From: Paramacrobiotus metropolitanus
Taxonomy: Eukaryota; Tardigrada; Eutardigrada; Parachela; Macrobiotidae
Length of the DNA: 64,000 nt
Assembly: GCF_019649055.1 (NCBI RefSeq)
Contig: NW_026570233.1
Span: forward strand, 868,001-932,000
Reading direction: 5' to 3'
In this document: positions 1-11,418 of the stretch, one piece after another
How positions within the stretch are numbered: the stretch's first letter is position 1
Layout of the letters: each line of letters begins with the position of its first letter
Translations under genes and position numbers: made by a program
The notes under the pieces: model-generated
The model's database searches: none
What the model saw: the letters and a program-made list of their open reading frames with translations, nothing else
What the model was told of the DNA's origin: nothing

Positions 1-21
1 ATTTAATCAATTTTTTAATAG

Positions 22-2198
22 GTCCAAGGTGACACGCGTGTACTACATCGTGGAAGCCAAATCACCATACGTCCATTATCCCATACCCAGGGACATTAAC
101 ACCCCGATCCCCAGCCAACGCCTCCGCTCCATTGTCATGCCGAATAGCAGCCATGCCGCCCACAACCTCGCCGAACGCCACGCCAAGCACGCTCGCTCCG
201 TGATGACACGAGAAGCCCATCGCTTCCGTCGCCAAACTGGCGACGAGGCGCCTCCCACCGGCGGTGAGGCTGCCACGCCTGTACAAGGTGCCGCTGCCGC
301 TGTTCCAGCCACCCCGGCGCCAGAAACCGTCGCGCAGCCGGTACAAGCCGCCCCACAGCCAATACAACCCGTTCCGCCGCAAGTGGACACACCCGCACAA
401 CCGGTCGCAGCCGTCGTTCAACCAGTAGACGCCGTTGTGCAGCAACCAGCCGCCAACGTCGCGCCGGCGGACAACGCCAACGTCCAGCTGACCAATTCCA
501 CCGCGGCCCAGACACCGATACAGTTGTACTGCTACATGAAAAACAACGGCACGTTCATCCCTTATTTCAGCGAGACCGTACTGGCCCTGAAGGATGATTC
601 TCAGGGAGCCGGTAGCGCTACCAATGCCCCCGCCGTCCCGGCGGCAGCCGCAGCCCCGACCACAGCGGCACCGAATGCCGGCAGCGAGGACGACGCCTCG
701 CTCCGAATCGGCGCACCCCAATGTACGGACTGCGTTTGCGGCATTCCGGCTTATAAGATTCTTCTCAAAGGTCACGTTCCTAAGGACCAAGTGGCCAATG
801 TTACCAGGGACATCGGCCGAGCGTGGAGGGATACCCATGGTGCTATTCTGAAAGATGAAGCCGGCATTGATCTGGATAAATGGGTGCCGTATGTTGTCGA
901 ACAGGAACCGAACTACGATTACCGCGATGCCAAATAGTAAGCAAGACGGAGTCAATTAACTCATCTCATATGTTAATTACATCAGCTGACAGTTTCTTTT
1001 GACAGTTGACACTTTCTCTTTGCAGCGGTAACTTAACATACTTAACGTACACGATCCTCGTGGCGAACGGAACAACGGATGATTTACTGATCCCCGATTT
1101 GACGCAAGAGCAACTGGCAGCTTACGGCGCCAACGCCACGTACCCGCCCTGCAACGACTGCCATCCGCTGATGGACTACGTAGCGTTTGTCGGTGGTCTG
1201 CCGACCGACAATGGCACCAACAGCGTTGTGGCTAAAGCGCTGGCCGACACCTGGAGCGATGGAAATCGGGAAGCGGTCAAGGTTGCTGGTAGCCCATTCA
1301 CTGTTGATCCAAACTACTCATTAACAGGAGGCTACAGCGCTAAGATTGGGTAAGAGCTGCGTTTGCATACAACAAGCGTACGGTGGAGAATTGCATTGTA
1401 AAAAAGGATTACATTAACGGTTTTAAGGCTTTTAAATTAACGGCTCGTGGTTGACAGAAACGCCAGCATTCCCGTACAGCGTCTGGATTACACGGTGGCC
1501 GTTCCGCCCAACACAACATGGAATATGCTGGACTGGACTGTCATCGGTCTGCCCGACTTGGAAACTTTCAACAGCCACTTCCGCTCGGACGTCAGTCCCA
1601 ATGCCACGGTGTATCCTTATGAAACGGTGACTGCTACCAGAGCGGCATCGACTGAACCTGAATACAGGCTGACAACAACGGTAAGGCAGAAGAGTATTTC
1701 GAAAGTCGAACGCAGGTCTAACCATGGAACGTATGTGTTTGCAGCCCAACTGGCTACCGGCAGCCATTATTGTTCCTCTCTTCGGTGCCATCCTTATGGT
1801 CTTGATAATTGTCTGCCTCATAACAAGGGCAAGGTAAGAACGCGCCTTTCAACTAAGACTTCCGCTGGTATTGTTTTTGTCACCAAATGTCGTTGGTTTT
1901 ATTTTTTTTTAAAAAGTGGAAGTGTCGGTGTACTTGTCACCGTTGTTACCAAAGGTCGTCGGCTTTGATATTTTTAATTAAAAAAATGGATGTGTAGTTG
2001 TATGTCACCACTGCCACCAAATGTCGTCTGCTTTACAGTCGGATCTTCCGCAGCAAGAAGACCGTGGTCATCACCGACCCGGCCATGATCCAGACGATGC
2101 ACCCCAATGATTCGCCTTTCAAAGAGGGCAACGGCAAATCCAACCATGGTTTCGATGATTTCCACGGTGGTGTACGACAGGATATCAGCAAAGTATGA
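22..2198 (+). CDS. Type I membrane protein, Pro/Ala-rich ectodomain (5' end missing)
   Basis: Five exons join in phase: 22-936, 1026-1349, 1458-1680, 1745-1833 and 2039-2198 (stop TGA). The first exon opens after an acceptor (ttttttaatag), so the start lies upstream of the window. The ectodomain has a long Pro/Ala/Gln/Val-rich stretch (about residues 70-160 of the visible part), then globular-looking sequence with CTDCVCG, CNDC and several N-x-S/T sites. Exon 4 encodes a single membrane helix (AAIIVPLFGAILMVLIIVCL) followed by a basic stop-transfer. Exon 5 gives a cytoplasmic tail of about 55 residues. This indicates a surface glycoprotein with a mucin-like stalk. I cannot name a family; YYIVEA, YTILVANG and YTVAVPP may be diverged copies of one beta-strand motif. 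Intron 4 carries an internal repeat. The splice model is well supported by phase and the well-formed helix; function is unknown. Confidence 0.75.
1879..2038 (+). repeat. Intronic repeat, three units, the last holding the splice acceptor
   Basis: Three imperfect head-to-tail units (about 1879-1935, 1936-2003, 2004-2038) each begin GTCACC and contain a form of ACCAAAnGTCGTnnGnTTT. The last unit ends in the acceptor CTTTACAG used by the preceding gene; the middle unit has CTTTGATAT at that position and so lacks the AG. Confidence 0.6.
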
Positions 2199-3143
2199 AA
2201 GGAAACGGCATAGTCACGGTACATTGCGAGAGTGTGCCGTGTGCGCGCCGGTGTTTGCTCAGTATAGTCCTAGATTTTGACCAATTTACTTCTCCCCCCG
2301 GACAAAGAATGTGGCTTTCTTTTTTTGTGGATTTACGACTATAATTGTGTAGGTCAATATTCTTACATGTTACTCATTGGTTAGTGAGATTTTCCCTTCA
2401 GGTTGCGCAGCTAATTGAGTGTTGACTTGAGGCTTTGATATTCTTCCTTTGGCATTCTTCGCTTAGTTGTTGTTATGTTTGAATCAAAACTGCTGTGTTT
2501 TGTTTCTCGCTGTTAAAATTGTTCTGCATGAAATACTCTTATCGGCAAAGATGTTAATGTTATTTTGTCACAAATATCATCTTATGGCTTCCGAATCATA
2601 CCGGTGTATATAAATGTCGCAGTCCTGATAGTTATTAACTGCAGTTTTGTATGTGTTTACAATACGTATCTGTACTTACCATTAGTGCTTGCTCGAAAAG
2701 TTTTTAATAAAACAAGTGATTCGTTGCGGTCGTCGCACAGAGTGGAAAAAGAATCAGCGGTAAAATGGTTGTTGTCATTACATCTTTATCATTTAGGACA
2801 TAGCTGGTGCAGAAAAAATTAGCGCTTCGTATGATTTATTGGATTTCACATAATTAATTAATTATGTAACTCGTAATTAGAAAGCAGCTTTACAAAGTTC
2901 GATATTCATTGATAACCAGATTATGCAGAAATTCATTAAAACTACTCGTAGCAATTATACACTCTTATATATTTTGACCTTTATGACACAATCATGCAAG
3001 GCCTGCCATAATAGATGCAAAGAAGATCTGTGTTGCTGTATTACGCTACTACATATAAATATGTGCTTACGTATATACAGATGCAATGAGCGAAAGAAAT
3101 AACATGCATAATGTGACCAATTAATCTGTGTAGTCATTAGTGA
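2199..3143. other. Intergenic, no gene seen
   Basis: AT-rich 3' flank of the membrane-protein gene. No open frame with coding character and no repeat of note; one TACTCGTA octamer at 2943-2950. Confidence 0.5.
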
Positions 3144-3839
3144 TCATTTTGTCAATAAGATCAAGTCGGTTGGCACGATTATTTCCGTTGGCGTAAGGTA
3201 GGCCCTGTGACAATGTACAGTATCTCTGGCCTTTCGTCCCTGAATGCCACAACAGTATTGTCGGTATCCGTGCTGCTGGAAATGGTTTCTGCATGCATGA
3301 AAATATGCATAGAAGGACCCAATCAGTCGACGACAGCTCAGCAGTACTTCCTGCTCAGAACTACGCTTGATCCTCGAATGAGTAATCCTTTCAATCGGCA
3401 TCTCCAGATCGTGGGATGAGTTCTCTACTTCCTACGAAACCGACGGTTCTTGATTTCTGGCTCAGCTGAAGATGATTGACTTTAATATAAAAACGGTAAA
3501 TTTTAAGCTTCTTTCCAAGGTATCACACAGACAAAAAAACTGATTTGGTGAATTCATTTTAAAAATTGCTCGGATGTATTCGCCTTTTTTCTGCTTCCAT
3601 AATAATATATCACTATAATTATGCATGTCTATACATAAAAAGCCAGTTAATAATTTACGTACTTTAATTAACATTTGTCACACTTTTAATAATTTTGACA
3701 TCATTTAAACTGAAATTTAAGTTGGAACTGAGTGTACTGCAGCAAACCTGGGACATTGATTCCGGTTCTGAGGCCGTCGGCTTTGTCGCATCATTAAGGA
3801 TGGCAAGCAAAACCAACACGAGGATAGCAGAAAAAGCAT
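3144..3839 (-). CDS. Four-cysteine secreted prepropeptide, family member A (frame error in exon 1)
   Basis: Exon 2 (3431-3144) follows an acceptor TTTCGTAG and starts E-V-E-N in phase 0. It holds the convertase-type site SRIKR followed by S, then cysteines in LLSCRR, FHACRN, QYCC and VHCH with spacing close to x13 between successive cysteines, as in members C and D. Exon 1 (3839-3748) encodes a hydrophobic signal-like stretch ending SMSQ at the junction, just as the other members end in Q or R. The only ATG in exon 1 is one base out of frame with the hydrophobic reading; the offset lies at a run of five T. The C-terminus differs from members C and D and does not end in YTS. Either a real gene with a homopolymer error in the assembly or a young pseudogene. 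Donor GTTTGC is weak. Function not recognised; probably secreted and proteolytically matured. Confidence 0.55.
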
Positions 3840-4819
3840 GGCTGCTTTTTCTGCCGTTGGGGTTATGAATTTAGCTAGTGCTGGTGCTCACTTAACTCGC
3901 AAGCAACGTCATCTGGGCTAAATGCCAGCCTTATTACTGTATATACGAATTTGTACCACTGTTCGGCCCTAAAAAAAGGCACATGACGATGACGGCATTA
4001 ATGTTGAAGCCCATATTAACGGTTCACTTACTTCCGCTTGCAGTACGATATGCATCTTCCTTAAAGGTGTGCTTGCTACGCGACTTGTATCGTAAATTGG
4101 CATATTGTTTACTGTAGGTCTATCATGAGATCTACATAGGAATCAACAAACCAATCCAAAATTCTGACCAGGGCACATTTCCCGGGCCTACAATCAAAAC
4201 AGCTCATCTTTCGTAAAGAGGTATCATACTACCGTAGTCTGCTTTAAAAAATTATTTCATCTGCAGTGGTAGATGGGGCATGGCCAAAGAAAAATTAGAT
4301 CATACATATTCAAACTGTTATTGTTCAGTACCACAGATTTCCATTACCAAAGAGTTCAATACCAAAGATTTTTCGGAATTTTTTTATTTTGCGCGCATTG
4401 CATTAGATATGCTCGTGAACCGCTTGTCCTGCACTGACTTGGCAGATGCCACCGCTGCCAGATTAAATTTCTAAAACTTTGTTTGCAGTCCGTAGGCAAC
4501 GTTTTACGAGGTATGTACGAACACCAATGTTTTATTACACATTAGTCATTAACCAATAAAGTATTCCCAAAATTCGCAAAGTAGCTTATCAGCGCGGCGG
4601 CATAAATCAACGTGCATGAGATACAGATTCGTTTGGGCTGGACAACTGAAGCGTTTCATAGGCTCATCTAGTACAATGCACGCAAAATAAAAAAAAATCG
4701 GAGAAGCTGCTCTTACACTTTTTTTTCACAGCGTTACACTATTTTTATTTCGCGTTAAGAGCAACAATTTTTTTCACACATTCTGCATAAGTTCATGAGA
4801 AGCTGAAAAAACAAGCGAG
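3840..4819. other. Intergenic, no gene seen
   Basis: No reading frame with convincing composition or splice context on either strand; short frames here look random. Confidence 0.45.
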
Positions 4820-5101
4820 TTACACAGCAACATCTACGAGTACAAACACAGGCGGGCGAATAACAGAAAAGATTTCGTCTAAATTCGTCGCCGGTGGTGC
4901 TGTTCCCATAATAGATGCTGCGTTTCCTGGCTGAATTTCGATGCTGATCCGTTGACGCAAAAACTTTAGTGCTCGAGGTTCGCCTGATTGCTGCTGGATC
5001 ATCTTTCCTAGCACGTTAAACAGCCGGGTGGTTTCTGGTCCGAATGTTCCGTAGGTCTGGAAGGCCGCCATAAATGTGGTTACACCGATAGCCGATAGCA
5101 C
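4820..5101 (-). pseudogene. C-terminal fragment of a non-LTR retrotransposon reverse transcriptase ORF
   Basis: A 93-residue open frame contains the order FQTYGTFGPE, LFNVLGKMI, GEPRALKFLRQRIS, then IEIQPGNAASIMGT. This arrangement (aromatic/Gly block, leucine helix, 'GEPR..FL.QR.S..IQ.GNA') is familiar from the tail of LINE-type RT polyproteins in invertebrate genomes, beyond the palm domain. No catalytic core is present, so this is a truncated remnant. Its upstream end runs directly into a 54-bp hairpin. Family assignment is from memory of the pattern; a translated search would settle it. Confidence 0.5.
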
Positions 5102-5131
5102 ATTATAGCGCTATCGGCTATCAGTGTAACC
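5078..5131. repeat. 54-bp hairpin at the edge of the RT remnant
   Basis: Arms 5078-5099 and 5110-5131 are 22-bp reverse complements with one mismatch (GGTTACACCGATAGCCGATAGC), separated by 10 bases. Confidence 0.85.
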
Positions 5132-5817
5132 ATATTTGCGGCGTCCAGTGTATACGATAGTACCCTATCATTTTCCTCCCGCTGTACTGACTACTTAGAT
5201 TGTGCGTACATGATAGAAAGAAACACAATGTGTGCGATCTTTAAATTACCAAAAAGGTAGGCAAACCAAATTGTTTTTAATAACGTCATACTCAGTGTTC
5301 GCGCTACAGTAACAAAAAAAATATGGCGCTGCCTAGTGGCCAGTATCTACAAGTATTCATGACTATTTACGTACGTAATGATAAGTCCACCTGGCAGTTT
5401 TCGTACAGTTTCTAGATGAATGAGTATCACGTTACTCGTAGTCTCGTACCCTTTCCAGCTTTGAACTGCGTTCTATGGCATTAATTACTGTTTAATTACA
5501 ATCCACCTTTTATGCGCAGACCATCGTACGTTTGAACAAATTAGCTTACCTAACAATGGTAAAATAGTTCATAAAATAAAGCATAATTAAATTATTAATG
5601 CAACACAATTCGAGTTAAACTAATTTATGTGCATGTAAATTATCTGCTGTCGGCCCGTTTGCCGATTATAAGCGATAAGCCGGCTTGCGGGAACATGCTT
5701 CAACAAACGACAAACCGTAGAAGAACGCTACTGCTGGATGTACAATAGAATGAGCGACAGGTAACCATTTTCATCAAATTTAGACCGTTTAAGGTCTAAG
5801 GATGCCTGATAACTTTG
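5132..5817. other. Intergenic, no gene seen
   Basis: AT-rich; no supported gene. A TACTCGTA octamer lies at 5433-5440. Confidence 0.45.
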
Positions 5818-6064
5818 TCAGTCAGTTCAAGTATACGGGCGCGATCATTTCCGTTTCAAAAAGGACAATACGTGTCTGTTGCTTCGTCCAACATCGCCAC
5901 TCAGATGGTGTCGGTATCCGAGCTTCTAAAAGTGATTTCTGTATGTGCAAAACAGCTCATGAGCGATCCCGATAAGGGTGAGATAGGTTTCCGTCAGCCG
6001 AACTACAGTACGTGTCCATTCGGTGCCAGTAGCATCACCGACTCTGCTCCCTTCTTCAGGCTGA
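5818..6064 (-). pseudogene. Four-cysteine family member B, decayed exon 2
   Basis: After an acceptor TATATATTACAG (minus strand) the frame reads SQPEEGSR..., then LTLIGIAHELFC, TYRNHF, a stop codon, then KLGYRHH and SGDVGRSN, and another stop. This lines up with member A (FHACRNHFQQHGYRQYC, GIQGRKARD). At the DNA level the two loci share blocks such as GTGTCGGTATCCG. The first cysteine is replaced and two in-frame stops break it. No matching signal-peptide exon was found upstream, where the Ig gene begins. A relic of a duplication with member A. Confidence 0.5.
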
Positions 6065-6201
6065 CTGTAATATATACTTTTTAGATTTCTAAGGATTATA
6101 TTTGCGTTAAGTTTCGTAGCCATTTTTCGACAGTTAGCGGGCATATAAATTACACGCAAAATGTACCTGGTATTCCGCCTTTGTCGCCCGGAAAATGGTA
6201 T

Positions 6202-7046
6202 TCACACAACGTGGAGGTAGGCCGTCTGCATGAGCCACACCTCCCGCGTATAATCCGGCCGCACCCAGCACTCAATACGCGCCGTCGAGCGGGCCTGCAC
6301 CCTGGGCAACACCAGCGTGGTGGCGCGACGGCCCGTTGGACTGTACTCCACCCCGTACTCGGACACCGTATCCAGTGCCACAGCGTCGGGCGGGACGTAT
6401 TTGCGAAAGCTTCGCTGGCTGCTTTCTGGGTTAATAAATATCAAGGCGCGGAGCGGGTGCCTCTTGGGCGCCTCTAGCCACTGCCGGTTAAACCGCCAAA
6501 TGAAGCCAATGTGACTGTCGAACTGCTCCATGGGATGGGTGACGCTGGTCACGCACTGCAAGCGAGCTTCCGCCGCCCGACGAACGGTGACGTTAGGCAG
6601 CGGGATTGGGAAGAGTTCGCTGGCGGTGGGCGTCACCCGCAGACGGAAGGCTTGCAGCCGGCAGAATCGCAGCGGCTCATCTGGGCACGTCTGTTGGCAT
6701 TCCACTACGCCTCGGTCGCTCCACTTGGCGTTCTTCAGGATCAGAGTAGCGGCGGATGCCGGAATTTCTACGGCGGGACTAGCGTCATAGCGGGCCGTGA
6801 CATCAATGCTGTTGCTGCTGTTGACAGTCACCACTTGACCGTTATGTGCCCAGGCAATGTCCGGCATCACCGTAATGTTGGGAGTCAGTGGCAGAGGACA
6901 ATGGAATATAGCCTCGTCGCCAGAATTTGCCAACACAATGGGTAGGTTGTCGGCGGTGGCATTGGATTTTTCCTTGTTGTTATCAATCGGCAAATAAATT
7001 CTTCCGTCAACTGGATGACGAGCAGCATCATTCAGAATTTTATCCA
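6202..7046 (-). CDS. Two-domain immunoglobulin-superfamily protein (N-terminus unresolved)
   Basis: A single long exon opens after an acceptor (TCCTTTAG) at 7047 and ends with TGA at 6204-6202. It encodes two Ig-like domains. Ig1 has AIFHC, IAWAHNG and GVVEC; Ig2 has ARLQC, FIWRF and ARIECWV, giving the Cys-Trp-Cys core in each. N-glycosylation sites (NATA, NITV, NSSN) support an extracellular position. There is no membrane helix or GPI-type tail after Ig2, so the product may be secreted, or a further exon may be missing. The first exon was not placed: candidates upstream (for example an ATG near 7125, joinable in phase) lack a signal peptide. Likely a cell-surface recognition or secreted Ig protein; family beyond Ig not assigned. 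Confidence 0.75.
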
Positions 7047-8272
7047 CTAAAGGATTCACAAAAAAGTATGACCTACTGTACCAGTAAGGTACATCCGCAT
7101 TTACTCATAATAATTACGTCCATTATTGTACAGTGGACTTCGAAAATTACTTGACGTCGGACTGGGTAAGTTGCGCAATTTGATAAATCTGCCAGCGTCG
7201 CATTATTCTTAAAGGTCACTTTAAAGACAGTAATGACTAGAGTAACCCGGTATTATACAAGGACTTCAAAAATGTGGTTAAACTTACGTTACCACAAAAC
7301 GCGCGAAACCAGGCACTTATCTGTAATTTAGCACCAAATTCCGGGCTGGCCATCGGCCTGCTGATATAAACATTTGCACCTTGCACATTTCCCAATCGGA
7401 AATCATCAAACAATATCTTAAACGAATGAAAAAATGGCAGGAATTTCGACGCCAAACAGATTATCTTTTCGAGATATACAAAGGAATCGAGCTATTTAAG
7501 TTTGTCGTAGACAATGCATACGATTTCTGCGTGAAAACGGAAACTAAAACCGTTGATCCAAATCCTATGCTATGTCTACGAGAAACTTAAGGGCCTCCAT
7601 TTTCTCTTAGATCGCGTAAAGAAAAACCTGATTATTATTACCTCCTACCGAAACGAAGCGTCCGCGGCTTTAAAACAAGGTAAGTTGACCCCGTGCTGAA
7701 GCTGTTTTGGGAAAAGGCTTGGCTTGCTGTTTTGGCTTGCTGTTTTGGGGAAAGGCTAATACTCGGAGGAAAACTAAATCACTAACACCGCTTCCCTCTG
7801 TCGTCGCAAAGGGAAACGGTGCTCGTGAATTCGTATTGCTCCTTTTATTGAGTACAAAAGCTAGTGGAATGCTTGCTTCGGCTATTTTTTAGCATTTTCA
7901 ACAGCATAAAGCCATTTTGTACCCAAATTACTGTTGTGAAATTTTCCCTGCAGGCTGCAGTGCAACGGCTAAAATGTCGTTAGCACAAGCAGATCTCTTA
8001 TGGCGTCACATGTGTATTTATTACAACAAACAGACATCTGCTGTAGAATGGTCTTTGTAGTACCACTACCCGCTGACGTCGCATTAGATATTAGAGTACT
8101 TCATTCACGTAATAAGAAAGCGATAAGGAAGTAATGACGTAAATAGAAAGTTCGTTCTACTCTGTTACATGCAAAAGGGCAAGCAGGCACACATTCCTTC
8201 TTTGGTTAATGAATCGGTGTAGGCTGAGGTCAAAGAATACTAGCACTGTACAAATATTTTAAGATCACTCAC
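7047..8272. other. Intergenic or 5' region of the Ig gene
   Basis: No firm gene. Possible tiny exons near 7290-7325 (minus) cannot be joined convincingly. Confidence 0.35.
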
Positions 8273-8780
8273 ACTGTGCAAAAGTACATTCCCAACTTCC
8301 ATCTACGCACGCCAGTGTACTGGTTTCGCGTACTCTGCCGGTTTTTTGTACTGGGCATGCCAGACAAAAAAAGAAATTATGGGACATCCAGATCAGCGCT
8401 ATCATATACAAATTTAGGGCGAAGCCTCTTGGTTCGGCGAGCACGATCACGCGGTGGTTGAAGTGATCGGTGCAGTGCACCGGCCAACTTTTGGAAGCGG
8501 GCCAATCAAGCGCGTGTAGCGACAATGGATGCCGCAGTGCCATAAAGACAACTCCGAAACGGGCGGGACATACTTACTTCACGACTGTCGCTTACACTAC
8601 CAGTGGCCAGCGTGTTGCTTTATCTACAGGTGTTGACAGCGCTGCGACGACTGCAGATAAGAACATGCTGGCTTTACGACTGCACAGCCACCTACAGTGC
8701 AAACCTTCCTGTTTGTAAAGTGAAATGATGCTGCAGGCAGCAGTTCGCAGCCCGTTAAAAATGGCTCTGCAGACGTCGGA
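8273..8780 (-). other. Possible Cys-rich secreted-protein exons
   Basis: Two minus-strand segments have good splice borders. 8780-8578 follows GGTTTTGCAG and ends at a strong donor GTAAGTATG. 8350-8273 follows ATGCCCAG and ends at GTGAGT. The second reads TGRVRETSTLACVDGSWECT then FAQC, resembling a short disulphide module (pacifastin- or VWC-like 'DG.W.CT...C'). The first is Cys-rich in two frames, so its frame is undecided. No signal exon found. Either an unmodelled small gene or chance. Confidence 0.25.
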
Positions 8781-10142
8781 CTGCAAAACCAAGGCAACAA
8801 GGAGCAATACGCATCGCTAAGCAACAGCACTGCAAATTCAGATTCAACCATTCAAAAAAGGGAATTCCTAAGCACACCGATGGAAGCACTGCAGTTCTAA
8901 GCAGTCAGTTTTCAGGCAGATGCTGCACGGCAATTTAATGTCGCGCTCTAGTTACATAAAGGACAAGTTTCAAGCAATTTTCAAAGTAATTTAATTTGCT
9001 CTGCTGTACGTTGCTTTGCTGACGAAATAATCCTGTTTTGCATTACCACCACGTGCAGTTAAAAGAAGTCGTTTGCGCCTCACGCTGGTTGAAGGAAATG
9101 CTACGGCTGTTTTAAACCCGTTACCTTTTCATTCGTGAGAAGGCAGAGACTTTAGTGTTTTTTTTAAAATTTTAACTATCAAGTAGTGTACCGGTACCAG
9201 GCTAACAGCGCTCGCAGTTTTTAGTACGTGGCAGCTACTCGTATTGCCAAGTATAAATCGCATCTACTGACTGCATAGCGTAATACTCACTCCCAGTGAA
9301 GCATGGCTCAGCATCATGTTGTTTCTCGCCGCATGCTCATGGTGAAGCATGGCTTAGGTTGGCATAACTTGTAACCCGCAGACTTTTTCTGACAAAAAGG
9401 GCTTAAAATTCAGGAATATAATATGTGTACAATAACATGCAAAACACACATCCATGTATGGAGACGGGACCCCAAATAGTGATCGTAGCTGGAAGATGAG
9501 GCAATAATAAAATGCTCCTGAACTCACATTCTGTAATAATAATACTTTTTTGTAGTTGTTATAATTATAATACTGATAATAAGAAACTTAGGCAATCTTC
9601 TGTGATTAATATTTATCTTCGCTTCGCTCGATAAAAAAGAACAAGGACTGTACGATACTTTGTGAGATACGTGCGTACATACAGTACATGTACACTTTAC
9701 ACATATGTAGGCGTGCTGTTCTGCTCTGCTTTCTATTTAATACTGATAGCATTAATTACTGGTCAATCAGATTTTCTGTTTTCAAAAGCAGTTGCAATAA
9801 CCGACACATCACCGCAACCAAAGTCCAACGGTTCCAATGTATACTGTGTAGCATCAGAAGATCAAGCGCGCAGTTGCCCGTTAAGAGTGGTATTTTCATG
9901 CCGTATGCCAGACGGAAGATGGGTTCGAAGCTTTGTTTCCCGTGGGCAAATACGCCGAACATGACCGGAAACGGGCCCCAGCCATCAGATGGAATGGGAA
10001 AACATATAACAACAATAACAATAACAGCGCCTAATGTAAAACTGCACCCTCTGTTTTGCCATTATCTTCTTCACTGCGCCGTGGCGTATCTGTTCACTGC
10101 ATTACATATATAATATTAATCTGTACTACAGATACACCGTGT
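8781..10142. other. Intergenic, no gene seen
   Basis: Short frames on both strands lack motif, splice or composition support. TACTCGTA occurs at 9236-9243. Confidence 0.45.
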
Positions 10143-10206
10143 CCATTCATTTCGGCCACCATTCGTTTCGGCCGCTATTTATTTCGGCCACCATTCATTT
10201 CGGCTT
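10143..10206. repeat. Four tandem copies of a 16-bp unit
   Basis: Unit CCATTCATTTCGGCCA repeated four times with one to three changes per copy. Confidence 0.85.
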
Positions 10207-10393
10207 CAAAAGCTAGGTTACCCAGTTCGATTTTCAGTTTTAAACCTGTTGGCCTAACATTGTTAGGCTAACAATAAAGTGCGAAATTCGAATGCAAGCG
10301 TTGCTTTTATTTCTTTATGTTTGTTTTCTTATGCTTATGTTTTTTAATGTCGCTAGACACACATGGATCCCTGGATGATTGATTAATTTTGCC

Positions 10394-10491
10394 GCTCTAA
10401 ATTTATGCCTTGTTTTACACTTATCCCTATTCTAATACACCATGGTTTATTAGAATATGGATAAGTATAAAACAAGGCATAAATTTAGAGC
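10394..10491. repeat. 98-bp hairpin
   Basis: GCTCTAAATTTATGCCTTGT and its continuation are repeated in reverse complement about 45 bases on, with NcoI-like CCATGG at the centre. A further direct copy of AACAAGGCATAAATT follows at about 10499. A smaller stem (GTTGGCCTAACA...TGTTAGGCTAAC) lies just before, near 10247-10272. Confidence 0.8.
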
Positions 10492-11418
10492 TAAAAAAAC
10501 AAGGCATAAATTCAGGATAAGTATAAAACTCTTAAGATTTCAAGAATTAAACTTAGATACTCGTATTGGCGATTATAATACCCAAAAAGCGCAAATACAA
10601 TATTGCTTTTTGTGAAAACGAAGCCAAAGCGTCGTCTACACAGCAACTTTCTGCCTGTCCGGCGTGGCCGCGACAGCAGCGCCGCTTTCGTGAATGCTTG
10701 AATTTATAGCCGACACCCCTGCTCTTCCACAACCTAGCGCATGCCCAAGCTAATCTGAATCCACAAGACCGCGCCTGCATGCACGGCCGGATCTCTTCGA
10801 AAAGGCATGTGTCGGTCTCATTTCCGGTTTACACGCGTAGCTGAAACAAAGACCCCTAACTGTAGGTGCTGAGAAAACCTATTTTTTACCAGGCGACGCA
10901 TGGGCGGCATGTACATATGAGGAACAGTGAAAGGATGGGGACTGAGTCACCGATTACGTTAGCTGTACCGGCGACTCACGTATTATGTATCGCCTATCCA
11001 AGCCTGTGGTGCACTGCCAGTAAGAGCTCTAATACATGTGACGAACCGGTGCTATTATTTATATAATGAAACTTAATACCCTTGTGACCTTGTCGATAGC
11101 ATGTCTTACAAATTTATAATCGATTATTTGCGCATCAGCAGCAGTGCTTAGAATTAAACAACATCGGGGAAGCGGTGATGGTATAAGTAAATACGTGCAA
11201 AGTATAGATCATATATTCTATATAATACATGCAATATAAGAAAGCCATTACACACACAAATGATATAGCTATATCATACTTGCAATTAGAAAAGTGCCCG
11301 AAAAATGAAATGTTGCGGATTAAGTCGGATGGTTCATACTAATTGTATTTATGATACAGGTATATGTTTACAAGCCCAGCACGGATGAATATTGGCCGAT
11401 GACTATTAAAAAACAAGT
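10492..11418. other. Intergenic, no gene seen
   Basis: No supported gene between the hairpin and the 1.1-kb repeat. Confidence 0.4.

Noticed and set aside
62-955. Long minus-strand frame of 297 codons
   Set aside because: Antisense shadow of the GC-rich Pro/Ala exon on the plus strand, which has exon borders and continues in phase into four further exons.
6511-6945. 144-codon plus-strand frame
   Set aside because: Antisense to the Ig-domain exon, whose Cys-Trp-Cys pattern is clear.
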